Assembly: GCA_033980235.1 (NCBI GenBank)
Contig: CM067062.1
Span: forward strand, 13,597,991 to 13,661,990
Length of the DNA: 64,000 bases
Direction: 5' to 3'
DNA from: Diadema setosum
Lineage: Eukaryota; Echinodermata; Echinoidea; Diadematoida; Diadematidae
A program made the position numbers and the translations under genes. Of the stretch, positions 9,901 through 24,900 are shown in pieces; the stretch's first letter is position 1; every line of letters begins with the position of its first letter. Below the pieces are notes generated by a model, which did not search any database, was not told where the DNA came from, and saw only the letters and a program-made list of their open reading frames with translations.

Positions 9901-12900
9901 TGTTGTTTCCATTGGCAGCCTGTTACTAATACAACACGATGGTAGGATTGCATTTTTAAGTGTTGACCTTGTTAGGGTTTGCAAGGCTCTATTCTGCAGC
10001 TGAATAAGAGCAGTTAGCATCTGCCTGCTAGAAGTTTTTGTGACATCAAATCATGTGCTTCGATTGCATCTATCAAATGTGATGAAAAACAATATGATCA
10101 AGAGAGGGGCTTGGTCAAAGAAATGTGAGTCAGAATGCTACTTAATGAGGATGCTATCAAGTTCTGCTGAGCAACAGTGAAACATGTTTCTCGTACATGT
10201 ATATGGAATCATTAAAAAAAAAATGTATGTGGAATCACCACATTCAGGCCATTCTTTCTTCTTTTTTTTCCCCCAATCATTTGATTTGCATTTCAGCTAT
10301 TAGTCTCTTAGTGTTGTGTTTCGCATTTCCCCCACAATGTTGATCATTGTTTAAGAAATTTGTCATCACCTAATTGCTTTATCCTTTCCTAACCATTATA
10401 TTCTTGCCATTTTAGAATTATATTCGGCCTGATAACAAACTCTTAAGAAATTACCCTAAAGTCTTTGAGACAATACTTATGATTTTGTGAATTATGTGAC
10501 CGCCCAGCTCAAAACCCACAAAAAGTCACAGATTAGGATTCTCTGTAAAGGACCAAAATGTGTTATTGCGTTGACAGACTCAAAATTTTTAAGTTTGTCT
10601 TACCTGGGAGAGTAGTCTCAAAATTTAGTGGTGTAAAACAGAACCACAATTAAAGATAATAAGCTTCTCTGGACAACATATTTATTGGACATGTGCTGCT
10701 TTCACTGTGAAATAGAAATTTTTTTTTCATTGATACTCCTGCACAGCACGCCTAAGTGACCCTGCTCTTTAAATCCACTTTTCTCCCTTTTCTATGAAAC
10801 TGCACCTCCTAAGTCTCTCTTATTTTAACCGCTTTTGAATGGGTTAGGATGGTTCAATTTTAACAAGTTCAAAAAAAAGTTTGGAGCTTACTCTTTTGAT
10901 TTGTAGAAAAGTGAAAATTCATTTTGTCCTACTTTTGGGGGCATTTGAGCTTGAGTCACATATCATTTCATACACATATAGCTGCACACATACTGCCAAT
11001 CAAGTTCTGGAAGCACCCACTTGTATATTATACTATCTATTTATAATATGTTTATCTTTGCCAATCACGCATGTATCCATCATACTGTTTTACAGCAAAT
11101 ACTCTACTGATTTCACTTTGCATTCAAGGGCAAATGTGCTTGTATACCAACACAGAACTTTGTTTAGCTTGTGTGGGAGGTATTATTGAGTTACTGGTAC
11201 ATAAAAACTGGAGATGCTATTGAGGGTTTGCTCAACAGACAAAGTTAACTACCTCCCCAAGTGTTACACAATAATCATATTTCGTAATAGGTATGAGAAT
11301 CAGATTTTTAAAGAATTTTTTTCTTCTATGACAACAGCAGTAATTTAGTTGTAACTTTTGACATTATCCTGGTAATGAGATCTGATTGTGACTATAATGT
11401 TTTTACTGGGATTGGGCAGTGACATACACAGACCCCCCCCCCCTTTCTCTCTTTTTCTCTCTTTCTCTCTCCAATATGTCAGAAAACAGACCATCATACC
11501 CAGGAAATATCTGCCTGTCGTGTCATTCTTTTTACTTCATCTCATGATGACCGAGATGTTCAACTATTATCTACTGGTTTTGATACACCCAATTTAGTGA
11601 TATTGACTGGTGCTGTTTGTAACATTTGAAGAATGATAGGAAGATGTTCCATGGTCTACATCCTCTTCTCAGGGATGTCAGTTTTCAGGCAAAAGCCTGA
11701 ATTCAGGCTTTGGTGTAATATCAAAGTTCATGCCCTCTCTTTCATAGATTCTAACTGACATCTCTTTTTCCTTCATTTTTTTCCTGTGTCTCTGAATGAT
11801 TTCTTGCTCAGGAGTCCACAGAGGACTGCACCAGTGGTCTGCCCTTTATAGCAGACCTGGCGCTTGGTCTGACAGTCCTGGGTTCAAGCCTCCTGGGAAT
11901 CCTGTATGAAGGGCCAAAGGTCACCAGTGCTGAGGAGCGGTGCCACGCCCTCCTGTCTTCCAGACTCATGCAGAGGTAATTGCGATGATGACGACAACAG
12001 TGATTATGATTATGATGATAGTACGATGACAACTATGATACTTCCGCATCTTACTGAAGCTTCGTCTGAATTGAGCTCAGAGTTCAGTGAGAGCAGATTT
12101 GTGACAAATACATATCCATATACCTTTACACTAATGATGCTTGACATACTCCAAAAATTTTAAGTGAATGAATCAATACACCATCATATTTGATCATATT
12201 CATGAGTGGTCACATTCAGATTAAATGAGCCTTTCTCCCAAGATACAACCGTGACAGTTTGCCTAGAGGGTCTACAGATATTGCACAAACGTGACCACAG
12301 AAGGTTCTGGTGATGATTGATTGTATTGTAACTGTTTTCCTTTTTCACAGATGCACCTGGCACCAGATGATCCACCAGCTGCCCGTGGCCTCCTCTTCAC
12401 CTGGGACACAGAAAGGGTCGGATACCAGTCTTCCCCGCCTCAAGCTCTCCCAGGAGACCCTGCAGAGGTTGAGGACCATGACAGGCAGGGCTGCCCCCTT
12501 CCTCAGGCCCAGCATCAAGTAAGCTGGTCACCCTCCTCAACCCATCCTCAACTAATCCTCACTGTGTGTTGTCACCCTACCTCTCTTAACCCCCTCTTCA
12601 TCCCTCTCCATCTTTCCTTCCTTCTTCCCATCCCCCTCATCACCCCTTTCTTATCTTCTTTCCTCAACCCCTCCTCATCTGTCATCATCACTCTTCACCC
12701 CTTACTTACCCCTTCTTCACCCTTCCATACCTCTCCTTTCTTTCTCGCGCACCCCTTTCTTAGCCTACCCTTTTCTCAACTCCTTCTCATCCATCCCCAC
12801 TCCTCACCACTCCTTACCCCTCCTAGGCCCCTCCTTATCCTCTCCACAACCCCTTATCATATGTCCTTATCCCTCCTAATCTCATCCTTACCCCCTTCTT

Positions 12901-15900
12901 ATCCCATCATTATCCTGTCCTTACCCCTTCCTCATCTGTCTCAGTACTCACCACTCCTCCTTACCCCTCCTAATCCCTCCTAATCCCATCTTTTATTCCA
13001 TCCTTACCCCCTCCTCATCCATCCTTACAACTCCTCACCCCTCTCTACCTTCTCCTTAACCCCTCTTTACTCTCTCCTAACCTCACCCTTATTCTATCCT
13101 TACCCCTTCCTCCTCCACTCATCACTCTTCACCCCCTCCTCACCCTTTCCTATCCCCTCTTTACTTCCTCCTTGTCCTCTCCCTACCCCTTCCTTATACC
13201 TTGTCACCTCTTCTTAAAATGTCCTCATCTCTTCGCTCCTCCTTACCTCTCCACTCTCCTTGCCCACCCCTTTAAGTTAACACACACACACACACTCACA
13301 CACACACACACACACACACACATACAACTGCCCGCACACATGCATACACCACCTAAAATTTTTTTCCAACATTAATTGAATACCTTTGATTACCACAGAA
13401 ACTTTCCAAATGATCTGTTTCATATTGCTAAAGTTAACTCTTTATTACTTCGTAGAGATTTAATCTGGTGTGCAATGTTTGCTTCAGAACATTTCATACT
13501 CCTATGTGAGCATGGAACAGTAGTTCCTCTTTCTTGTAAAGAAATAGATACATGCGTCATTCACTTTCCTAGAACTTCCTACAAGTTCTGTTGATGTCAC
13601 TGTGGCAGTAAAATAAAGAGAAGGGTATTTTTCTCTGAAGTGCTCATACGCCATTCTGAACTTGATACAAGGTTTGGTAAACAATGTATAAATGCTTACA
13701 TGTCTGTGTTACGTACCTGTCACTATCAGCTTGTGAAATGTATATCATAAATGCAGGTTGCTTTATACTGCTGTGTGTGTTTGTTGGGATAGGTGATGGG
13801 AAAGATCCTTCATTGACCTTTCGGCCTTCTGACCTTTCCATGATGATGTGATAGAATTGTGAAATGCTTATTTATCAGATATTTATGGTGCAATGATTTA
13901 CACAGCAGGCTTTTATATCACTTGTGGCTTTGGCAAGAGGTTTGATACAATATTTCTTTTCACATTTTTGCCTCCCCCAGAGAAGTAATAAATCCTGATG
14001 TCTTGGAGGAGACTATTGTATCAGCAGCTGTTCGACACCTTGGCCTAGAGCCTGTGCTAAACTCTCTCAGTTCCGATGACTCTAGTCTTCCTTCCAGCCA
14101 CTTCAGCCAGCAGGGCATTTTCATTCAGACCCTAGTGGACATTTTCTGCAGGGTGCACAATCTTGAGAGGCAGCTCCAGGTAAATTTACTGTCAAACCAG
14201 AAATTTTTGCTAGAATTCAACTTTTATAAATTATGCAAGGAGCCAATATTCATGAAAGTAAAATGAATGTGATGTTTTTTGTCTACACTATTCATTGAAT
14301 CCCAGTGACAATTCACGAAAGTTTCATGCAACACGAGTTTCTGCTCCTACAGAACATTGTGTACCCATTGTGTCCATTTACATGTATGTGTGTGGATGTG
14401 TATGTATGAGTGTGTGTTTGTATGTTTGTGTACATTTTTGAAGTTGTACAAGTTGTATGTGGATGATCTAGTGTGTTTGATAGTGACTTTTGGATGGACT
14501 GAGTGGTATTGTGCTAATGTGAGTCACATCAGATGAAACCTTGCATATAAAATAAAGCAAACCATGTGAATCGGAAGAAGTGGTAAGGAAAGACTGATGG
14601 AAAATGTTAAAAGAGACAAGATAAAGTGACAGAAACAATGGCAGAGGGAAGAGAGACATCCTATGAGAGGATAGACAAAGAGAAAGTTTTATTGAGTAGA
14701 AATTATTGAAGGTGGTAGATTACTGGTGGGGAAAAAATGCACCCAGAAACCAAACTTGATTAGGTCATGAAGAGACAATAGGGAGCTTTAGATTTTAGAC
14801 GCGCGGACGTTCAGAGGCAAAAAACGTGTTCTGAGCGTGCGCAAAAGCGCGCGTCAAGTCGATCTATTTTTAGCTTGCATCGCCCGAGTTGTTTACTACG
14901 CGTACTGGGCTATTTTTACATCCGCACAGTTTGCAACGTAGAGAGCTACTTCATGCACCGATCATATGGGGGCGCGATTCTATTTTTTATATGTTGCATC
15001 CCAACGTAATCTAAAGCTACTTTTCTGCACGACGCAGGGGAGAGGAGAACGTCCAGCGCACTCGTCGTCTCAAACGTCCGTGTGTCAAAATCTAAAGGTC
15101 CCTACTGTCACATGCATGGGAAAAGGGAGACTTTATCTGATGGAGAAAAACAACAAACAAACAAATGGACAGGAAAACTTGCACTTTTGAGTGTTTAGTG
15201 TATATAATGGAAGACTTAGTAGTGATTAGTTGATTCAAAGTTAATTTTTTTTTGTGTATTTTTTTTTTTTTTTTTGATACAGAGGCAAGGTTCTGCTCTT
15301 TTGGCATAACCATATTGGTGGCTTAGTAATTTTCCTTTTTCAGTGATCAAGTTACCTGTCTTGTACTATTTGTCAAGATGCATTGATTTTTTACATCTTT
15401 GCATAATGAAAAGCACCGAGTGTAAAGAAGGACATTGCTTGCTACTAGTGAAAGTTACTCTCAAGAAGAGAATATTTCATTCATTCCCACAGTTCATTGG
15501 TGACTTGGAGCAGCGATGGGAGAGTGAGGTCAACGAACTACGCCAAGATGCTAACCGTCCGTCCTCGCACGCCTTCTTCAATGACTTCCATCTGCAAGAG
15601 GTGTGTAATGACCAAAATAAGGCTCAAGTAAATCCAGATTGTTTTGTTAGCTTGAAAGCATTATGATTTGGGATGTTGACTTATTGTTAGTGCTGTACTG
15701 GTATGTCGGGTAAATTTACATACAATGCTCATATGAATGGACAGTAGTGTATGTTTTACAAAATGAAATTTTTACTGTCGATAGAGGCATCTAGTTCATT
15801 CATTGGTAAAGCATGATGTGCCTGGTTGATAAGGTTTGCTGACTATTGTTATTCACTTTGAATGAAACAAAAGGGAATTTGAATCTTTCTTCCATTTTTT

Positions 15901-18900
15901 TTCTCTCAGATGTGTGTGGGGTGCACCATGCTTGCAGGCTTGCACCCTGCTGCTCTCCACAAGAAAGTGAAGTGCGAACTTTAACGAACGTGATTTGTGA
16001 TTCTTTGTCTCAGGACCTCTGTTGTCTGCCTTAATGCTAGTATGCTATCCCCCTCAGAAAAACACACATCATTGCTCAGCGGGACTTGAACTCGGGTTTC
16101 TCGATCACAATCTGGATGTACTAATGATTGAGCCACTTCTTCCCCCAAGCATTTGGTAACTGATGAGTTAACCTTTCAGAAGGAAGGAAATGCTTTTGTC
16201 AGTGTGTGCAGCCTTGAACCTTATCAATTACTGAGGGTATTTTTCTTCTCTTCTGAATGGATGACTCTTTTTGATGATGGAAATTGTACATTTATCTGTG
16301 TGACAAAGATGCCCTTTTTTTGCCAGCAATTATGCAGGTTTCAAGGAAAATACTATCTTTCCCCAATTGTATTACGTTACATGTCTATTGCGGGAAAGGT
16401 AAAAATACTGCTTTTCCACCAAGATACACATTTTCAGCCTCGAAATGAATACTGCAATGATGTTGACAAGTTTAGCATCCCGGTATAATGATGCAATTCC
16501 ATGCTTTTAAGTCATTGCTTGCAACAAAATGGACATCTCTTATTGGTTATAGGGTTGAGAATATTCCATACTTCAGCATAAAGATTGATAGGTAACAAGA
16601 GCTGTCGAACCAAATACAGTCAAACTTGCCTTAGCGGCCACCTCTCTATAGCGGCCACTGAAAAATCCCCCCGAGAGAAAAGCCATGTTAAAGACCCTGT
16701 GTATAGCGGCCACCTGTCTAACGCGGCCAGCGGCCACAAATTTTGTTTCCCGCGGTAGATTTTAACCTGTCTATAGCGGCCAAAAACCTGATGGAGCCGT
16801 AGCCGAGCTGATAATTCAGGGTGTTTTTCTGCTTTTTAGCCGTGCCAGTCATTTCTGGGCAACATTCAGTGATCGCCACCGTTGCATTCATCACTTATTC
16901 AGTCACAATAATGCACTAATTCATGACTGTGCACATGCTACATCTAGTGTACTGTGCAACAATTTCATAAACACCGGCATTGTTCTATGCATGATACACA
17001 CGTGTGCATATGTACACACATAAATGTACAGTTGAACCTCTCGTATCCGGACAAGTCGGGACCGGGGCTCATCCGGATAAGGGATTTGGCCGGATACGGG
17101 AGACTCAATGCTTTATACATGTACATACATACACATGTACTGATGTAGCCCATTGTAGTACCACATGTAGTAATGTGTATACTGCAACCTTTTCATTGTT
17201 ACATTTGGGGATGTTTGGGGATGTTAAAATGTCTGAGGGTAAGCAATTTGGAAGGAAATTTGATGTAATGTATGTTAATCATGTTGGAAGTAATATGTAA
17301 TTCATGTGTGTTTGTGTAGGAGTTCTCAAGGAGTTGGGCAAAATCACGGCGAGATTGCGTCCGGATAATAGAGAGATCCGGATAAAGGGAGGCCGGATAA
17401 TAGAGGTTCAACTGTACATGTATATACAACGATGATACATGTACATGTAGGCAATGCACACAAAGTTGGATTACCTGTCTATAGCGGCCACCTGTCTATA
17501 ACGGCCACTTTTTCCGTATCCCTTGGGTGGCCGCTATAGACAGGTTTGACTGTAATAGGGAAAAAGCATGTACTTTGTAATTAAAGATGAACATATTTAG
17601 CTGTGTATTTTATGTATATTGGGACTTGCAGGACAAGAAGAAGGAATTGGAAACACTGTGTTTCATCAGAGGTATCAATACTGACACAATCAGTTTGGAA
17701 GAGGCTGTCATTCAACTCAAGTAAGTCTTCTAGTTCTTCACCCTTTTCTCTTCTTTTTTTTTTCTTTGAATAAAAATGAATAAAAAAAAAAGAAGAATGA
17801 ATTCCTGAACAGTGACATTGGATCATACAGTGCTGAGTTGTTTGAATTATTACATCTTAGGAATTATGTATTCTGAATTATGTATTCTGAATTATGCAGG
17901 AGTAATGTATCCTTATTTTTTTTAAGTAACTCGTTAAAAGTTCAGGATGGAAAGATCTGGCAATTGTGTAATTACAAACACTTCTACGATACAGGAATAA
18001 CTAGATATGAATGGTCTTGCACAGTGGTTCCTTAGCTGCTATGAGGAGTGTAATATATGATTTGAGAGAGGGCAGTATTTTGTCACTTTCACAGTAAGTG
18101 CAATCAGCATTGTTGTGACTGATATTCATATTACCCCAAAAGTAGTGAAAGACTGGCATTATGTTATAATGGGACTTTACACCTGAAAGTCAAATGCCTT
18201 AGGTAAGTTATGATCATGTTTTCATACTAGCTTATAATTATGATGTTGAATATCCAGATGTGTAAGTACTTTTGAAGACGAAAGACAAAAACTGAATTGC
18301 TGTAATCCCTTTTCCTGACTCTCCATTATTTAGAAATCAACTCGGAGAAGAAAGCAGAGAAGCAAAAGACCAGGATGCTACGAAACTGGCAAGAACAGCA
18401 TCCCTTACTACCGGCATCCTGCTGCGTGCAGAGTCCCTCCTCCAGGTCGCCATGGTAACAGAGGCGGGGTCTCCAAGCATCGCCGGTAGAAGTGTCTTCC
18501 AAGGTGTCGATGAGCTCGGCCCTGTGTCGTGTGAGTGATTTGCAAATCAGCAGGAGAAATCCTTGCATTTGCTGCCTTCATCCAGTTGTTGAACAGGCTT
18601 TGAAGAGAAGCACCGCAGAAGAAGAAGTATAACATTGAACAGCACCAGAGAATTCCCTTGGCAAAATTAATCAGCTGCATGAAAAACCTATATGAAAAGT
18701 AAGCCATTTTATCGTCTATGCATGAATTTGATGTTGGCGCAAAATGACTTCTTTCATTGATTTATGATGGGTTTTTTTATCTCTCTCTCTTTTCAAGGGA
18801 GTGGAAGTGTGACCTCACAGGCACCCCCCAGTACTAGTCTCTTCTCCAGGAGTTTATCCATGCCAGCTGATCTCACAACAGCCCGACCCTCTGCCAGCGA

Positions 18901-21900
18901 AAAGTCATCTGCCAGGTCAGCAGCACCACCGCCAGTTGTTTTGTTTCTGCTGTTTTGCCACAGTTGTTTTTTTGTTTTTTTTTGGGGGGGGGGGTTGTTA
19001 CTGGTGTGAAAAATGATATCTTGTCTGTTGGATTACATTTCCATGCAGACGTATGTTCAATTCTCTGAATGATTTAATTCGTAGCCATAAGCAACCTCCT
19101 TTGATACATCAAGACATGAATCTGTAATCTATCAGTAATTTCTACTGAAATCACAGGGTTTTTTTTAAGAACCTCAGTTTCAGAGAACGTAGTAATGACT
19201 CTGAACTACTGGAAATGGGAATCCATCCCACTGCTTCATGTTGCCTCTTTATATTCTGTGGGTAAGATGAAACTCCCTATCTATTTTTTCCGACTAGAAT
19301 TTCAGGAAAAAACAGGATCACATGAAAGCAACATGATCATCTTTATGCAGAATACAAGACATGAGCTAAAAAAAAAAAAAAAAAATGTGTTTTATTTTCC
19401 CTGAATTGTTTTTCAGGATATACCAGATGAGGCGATCAAGAAGCAGCGCTTCTGGGAGTCCACCCGAAAGCAAGCAGAATCTCAGTCAGCTACTGGACGA
19501 ACTCTTTGCCTTCATAGGGACCAATATCCGGCAGGCTGTAAGCAGACATATGTTTCTGTCTGATTGCACTGTGATGCCATATGAAAAAAAGTTGAAATTA
19601 CTTAAAACGATGTGAAGTCTTCCTGTATTCAAGACTATTCAGACTATCTTTTCTACTCTATAGATTAACCCTTAAGATGTGATAAGGACAGAAATTAACC
19701 AAATCATGCTCTCTAGGTGTGATTCACTCCACTAACATGTAGACCTGTATTTACAGTACCAACTGGTTTTCTCATATTTCTATTTCTAAGAGTGATTTTG
19801 TTCTTAATTAATGGGAAAGCCCCTTTGCAAATCTCTACTAGTGTGCATTATAAAGTGCAAGTGGATTTCAAATGATGCAGAAAACTTTTACCTGGTAGGA
19901 ATATGTTGCTTATATTGCCATTAGAAAAAAATTGCCGTCATACTTTTGAGTCACTGTAAAACGAGGAATGTTTGTGTGCATTTTAATTTCGCGAATTTAG
20001 CGAGCGCTGAGATTCGCGAAATTAAAATGGATGCGAAAGTTCTTGTCTACACTTATATGCATTGAATGCCAGTGGCAGTTCGCAAAAGTTTCATGCAGCG
20101 AAAAAGGCCATCGGCTCTAATTCGCAAAAATTTCATGCTGCGAATATATCATGTTTTACATTACATGTGTCAAAGAACTAACTGCATTTGTATGTTAATC
20201 ATATTGTCTCTTGGTATTTGTAAGTAGCCCTAGATTAGGCCAAAAAAAAAATTGTTTGTTTGCCCTTAATTGCCAAAACCCAAGAGGGTCGGTAGGTCGT
20301 TTTTTTTTTTTTGTTTTTTTGTTTTTTTTTTTTTTTTTTTAATATCAGGGTACCCTTTTTTCCATGTCAATGCACTCAAAACTCCAAGAGATTCATTCAA
20401 ATTTACGTCTTGCTAGGGCCCGGTACGCGAGGCAGAAACACTCACTGACAAACAATTATAACGTTCATTTTTGTTAAATTTTGCAAACAGCTCCAAAAAA
20501 GTACCTTCCTGTGAGATGCTGGCAACTGAACCCCAAACAGTTTTGGTGCCATGACAGCTGGTAACGGATGCTGCAAAAGTAGCCATCTTGTGAAGGGCTG
20601 CACACTAACCCATTTTTTCTGCCGGTCCGACCTGTCTCTGTCGGACCGGTAAATGCCCCGTTTTACCATATTTTACAGGTCCGAACAGAAAATTTACCGG
20701 TCAACAACGACAACATAAAAAACATTAAATGACTTGCAAACTTATTTTCTTGTTTTTTATGGATGTACCCCCCCCCCCCCATGTACATTTTACAGATTAA
20801 TATTTTTTTTTAAACTTGCATTATTTATTGCAGAAGAAATTTAAAAATAAAGACAGGAAAAAATTAGAATGTTTGTTTGTGAATTAGTGTAAAATGATAA
20901 TGAACAAAATCAGATTGTATCAAATGCGTTTGCGACTTTTTCTAAACATCGGCGCACGAACTTGCTGCGTAACCTGCTCTTGGTGGTCAGTTGGATTGCG
21001 ATGATTTTATAGTTGTGATATTTTCTGATGCACGCGATACAAGGGGTTCTTTATTTTTCTCCCGATAATCTCTTCGCATTTGTGCATGCGTTTTTGAAAG
21101 GTACACGACATGCAGGGCCGAATTCGCAGTCCTTTTTGCGCCCATTTCCACCTCAAATATTAGCGGGATTGTGAAGATTTCATAAATTACTTCGGCTGTA
21201 ATATTTTACGAAGCACGCGCCAAAAGGGGTTGAAAATGCGTCCTTTATTTTTTCCCGATAAACTCTTCGAATTTCGTAAGTGCGTTCTTAAAAGATGTAC
21301 CACACGGCCGAATTCATGATACTTTTTTGCGCCTATTTCTACCTCAAATGTCAGCGGGATTGTGACGATTTCATAAATCACTTCGGATGTAATCTTTTGT
21401 GATGCACACACCAGCTAGAATGGTTGAAAATGCGTTCTTTATTTTTCTCCCCATAATCTCTTCGCATTCCGTAAATGCGTTCTTAAAAGATATACGACAC
21501 GGCAAAAAATCATGATTCTTTTTGCACCTATTGTTTCCTCAAACTTCAACGGGATTGCGATGATTTTATGAATTATTATTTGGCTGTAATCTTTATGATG
21601 CATGGGCCAAAAGGGGTTGAAAATGTGTCCTGTATTTTTCTTATTATAATCTCTTCGCATTTCGTACATGCGTATACGTCACGGCCGAATTTACGATCCT
21701 TTTAGCGCCTATTTCTACCTCAGATATCAGCGGGATTGCGATATTTCGTTAATTATTTTGGCTGTAATCTTTTGTGATACATGCACCAGAAGGGTTGAAA
21801 ATGCGTTCTTTATTTTTCTCCCGATAATCTCTTCGCATTTGTGCATGCGTTTTCAAAACTATACACTGCATGCTGGGCCAAATCGAGATTCTTTTTGCGC

Positions 21901-24900
21901 CTATTATTGTTTACTCAAATTTCAACGGGATTGCGAAATTTTCATGAATTACTATTCGGCAGTAATCTATATGATGCAAGCGCCAAAAGGGGATGAAAAT
22001 GTGTCCTTTATTTTTCTCCCGCTAATCTCTTCCCATTTTGTACATGCGTTCTTAAAAGGTATACGACACGGCCGAATTCACGTTCCTTTTTGCGTCTATT
22101 TCTACCTCAAATATCAGCGAGTTTGTGGCGATTTCATTAATTACTTCGGATGTAATCTTTTGTAATGCACGCACCAGAAGGGTAAAAATGTGTTTTCTAT
22201 TTTTCTCCCGATAATCTCGCCGCATTTGTGCATGTGTTTTGATAACCAACACGGCATGCAGGACTGAATTCAAGATCCTTTTTGCGCCTATTGTTTCCTC
22301 AAATTTCAACGGGATTGCGTTGATTTCATGAATTTTTATTCGGCTGTAATCTTTTATGATGCACGTACCAAATGTGTCCTTTATTTTTTTTTTCTCCTCT
22401 ATAATCTCTTCGCATTTCGTATAATACATGAGCTTTTGAAAGGTGTACGACGCGGCCGGCCGAATTCATGATCCTTTTAGTTTGGGACGATTCCTACCTC
22501 AAATACGTAAGCGGGACTGCGATGATTTCATGATTTTTTTTTTTCTCCCTAGTATTATCTCTTCACATTTTGTGCATGCGTTCCTAAAAAGTACACGCCG
22601 GAAGGGCCGATTTCGTGATCCTTTTTGCGCCTATCTTCATTGTGAGATCATTCTGAACGAATGAAAATATTCATTTGTGAAATGACTGTGTAAAATGAAA
22701 CTGAACGCAATCAGATCCATTTACTGTATCGCTGAATATCGAATATGTTTTTACTTTTCTAAAAATCGACACAAGTAAATTAGTTCTAACATGTCAACTG
22801 CCACGCTGCTGCGAAGCCGGGATCGGATCGTGAGTAAAAATAATGACCCAGAAATGCGTGCGCTTCTATTTCTATCAATGCTTCTTGTCTGGCATGACCG
22901 CCGATCGCAAGCAAACGAAAAGCAGTTACACTGTACATGCTTTGCATGTATTGCATGGCATGGCAGTGCGTGAGCAAGGAGGTACTAGGCGAGGCGTGAG
23001 CAGCGCCAATGCGCAAGCTAGCGCGACTACTGGTCGCTAGTGTGCAGCACTGTACTAAGTGCATAATATACATGCATTGATTGGATTTCGTGCGCGTGCA
23101 CGCATGTGAGCCAAAAAGGTTGCTACATTGTAGCATGCAATGCATGCTGTAAAACGTAGCCTGTGGACCCGCGCGGCCCGAACACAATTACGACGGGTCG
23201 ATGAGATGAAAAAAAAAAAAAAAAAAAAAAAAACATTTTTAGACTTTTTTTATTCTTTCTCTAGCTTAAAATGGATAATTTTGGGTTTAAAACCATTCGC
23301 AAATTTGTTGAAGATGAAATTTGTGGAAAAAAATAAACTTGAAAGAGCAAAAAAAAAGAAAAAAAAAAACGCGACCCGAAATTTCCGTGATTTTCGGTCG
23401 GTCGCGAAGGGCAAACAAACCATTTTTTTTTTTGGCCTTAGCTTTGGCACCTGTTCTAATGATCTGTTGTTACCATAACCAACAACCCAGCTACAGACAG
23501 AAGATTAAGACATGTAGAACATGTAGATTTAGCGATTTTTGTAACCTTTCATTATGCCTTAAAATTGGTGCTTTGGATTTGTAGGTGTCCAGGGAAGATT
23601 TCTTGTCGGCGGTCAAGGCCCGCCACCGGCGTGGACAGTCCAGACAGCAGGCCCTGGTCCATGCGCACCAGCTAATGACCACTGCCGGACACTCGGAGGG
23701 CTACGCCCATCTTGTGACCACTGTCACATCAGTACTTCAGCAGGGACCCAGGTTAGGAGATTCCTTACAATGTGTCCTTAGAATCCTGAGGAGGTCTATG
23801 GTATTTCATAAGTAGGACACATCTTGGCTGACATGCAATCTTGCATGGGTGCTGCCACCTAATATGTGTTAAAAATGTACTGGTAGTATGTTTTGTTTTG
23901 TTTTGTTCATCAAGAAGGAAACGGGATGTTTATTTTCGCTGAATTGTGAAGAAGCATGTTTAATATTTTGCAGTGTTTATAAGCATACCTGATATGCTAT
24001 TTACCTTCAGTATGTTATTCACCTTCAAAATGTGTTTCATTTTGTTTTTTTCCGTCCCTCAAAGTGATTTTTTTTTTTATCTACAGAGGTTAGCATTCAT
24101 GATACTAGTTTGGAAAACAAAGGAATAATTTTTGGTTAGAATGTCATTCTTGTTGTTATCCATATTAAGTGGTAATGGTTCATTCTCATTTCATTTGTTT
24201 CTAGATGAACATCAGCATGAAATGATTTCTGGATAGCAATTGTCCAATGTGGACTACCGTTGCTCAACAGTAATGAGCATTTTCTCTTAATGGTGTACAG
24301 TAACAAGTACCCCCAATCTAAGCCTCTCTTTTTTTAATGCCATTTCCTGATACAGGATTGAGGATTTGGTGTGTGGAGGCTTTGTGGAGACTGTCAGGCA
24401 AGCCTTTGCGGATGCCATGACAGCCATCGTACAGCTGGCCACGTGCCACCCAACGGACAGCGCCTACAGCATCGGACTTCTCTGTACCATTCCCTATACC
24501 AGGTGAAAACCAGCTGTGGGTCTAAATGCTGTGTAGAAATATATCTTATATACAGTTAGTCAACCTTGCCAAAGTCAACCTCGCACAATTCGAAAAATTG
24601 GTCGAAGAAAATGTTCAACAAAAATTCTATTCTGGGTGAAAATGAGCATGTGTTAATTCCAGTCTGTAAGTTGAAATTCATGCAATTCGAGGGATTTTCT
24701 CCAGTCCCTTTGGATTCAATTTGGATGAGGTTGACTGTATAGTAATCATACCGTATTTCATAATTTCTGTGATTTGTAGAAAATATTTCTGACTTTTATT
24801 AATGGATAGTGCAAAAGTCACTTCTGAGTTAAAAATCTCATATCATCCATATGAAGAGAAGAATGATTTCATATTGAAATATTATAGAAAAAGAATTATA

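Noticed and set aside
12321..12983. 220-codon open frame
   Set aside because: It crosses the exon 3 donor into a polypyrimidine minisatellite; the Ser/Pro/Leu composition is a by-product of C/T skew.
16080..16140. A functional tRNA gene on the minus strand
   Set aside because: A and B boxes are present but I could not form a full cloverleaf with paired acceptor stem; a SINE head explains it better.
21668..22429. 125- to 165-codon frames suggestive of a gene family
   Set aside because: They are frames through the 190-bp satellite units; no domain, and repeated blocks match the unit period.
20235..23440. A Helitron or Polinton
   Set aside because: Ends are inverted repeats without the Helitron hairpin/CTRR end, and there is no polymerase, integrase or capsid coding.
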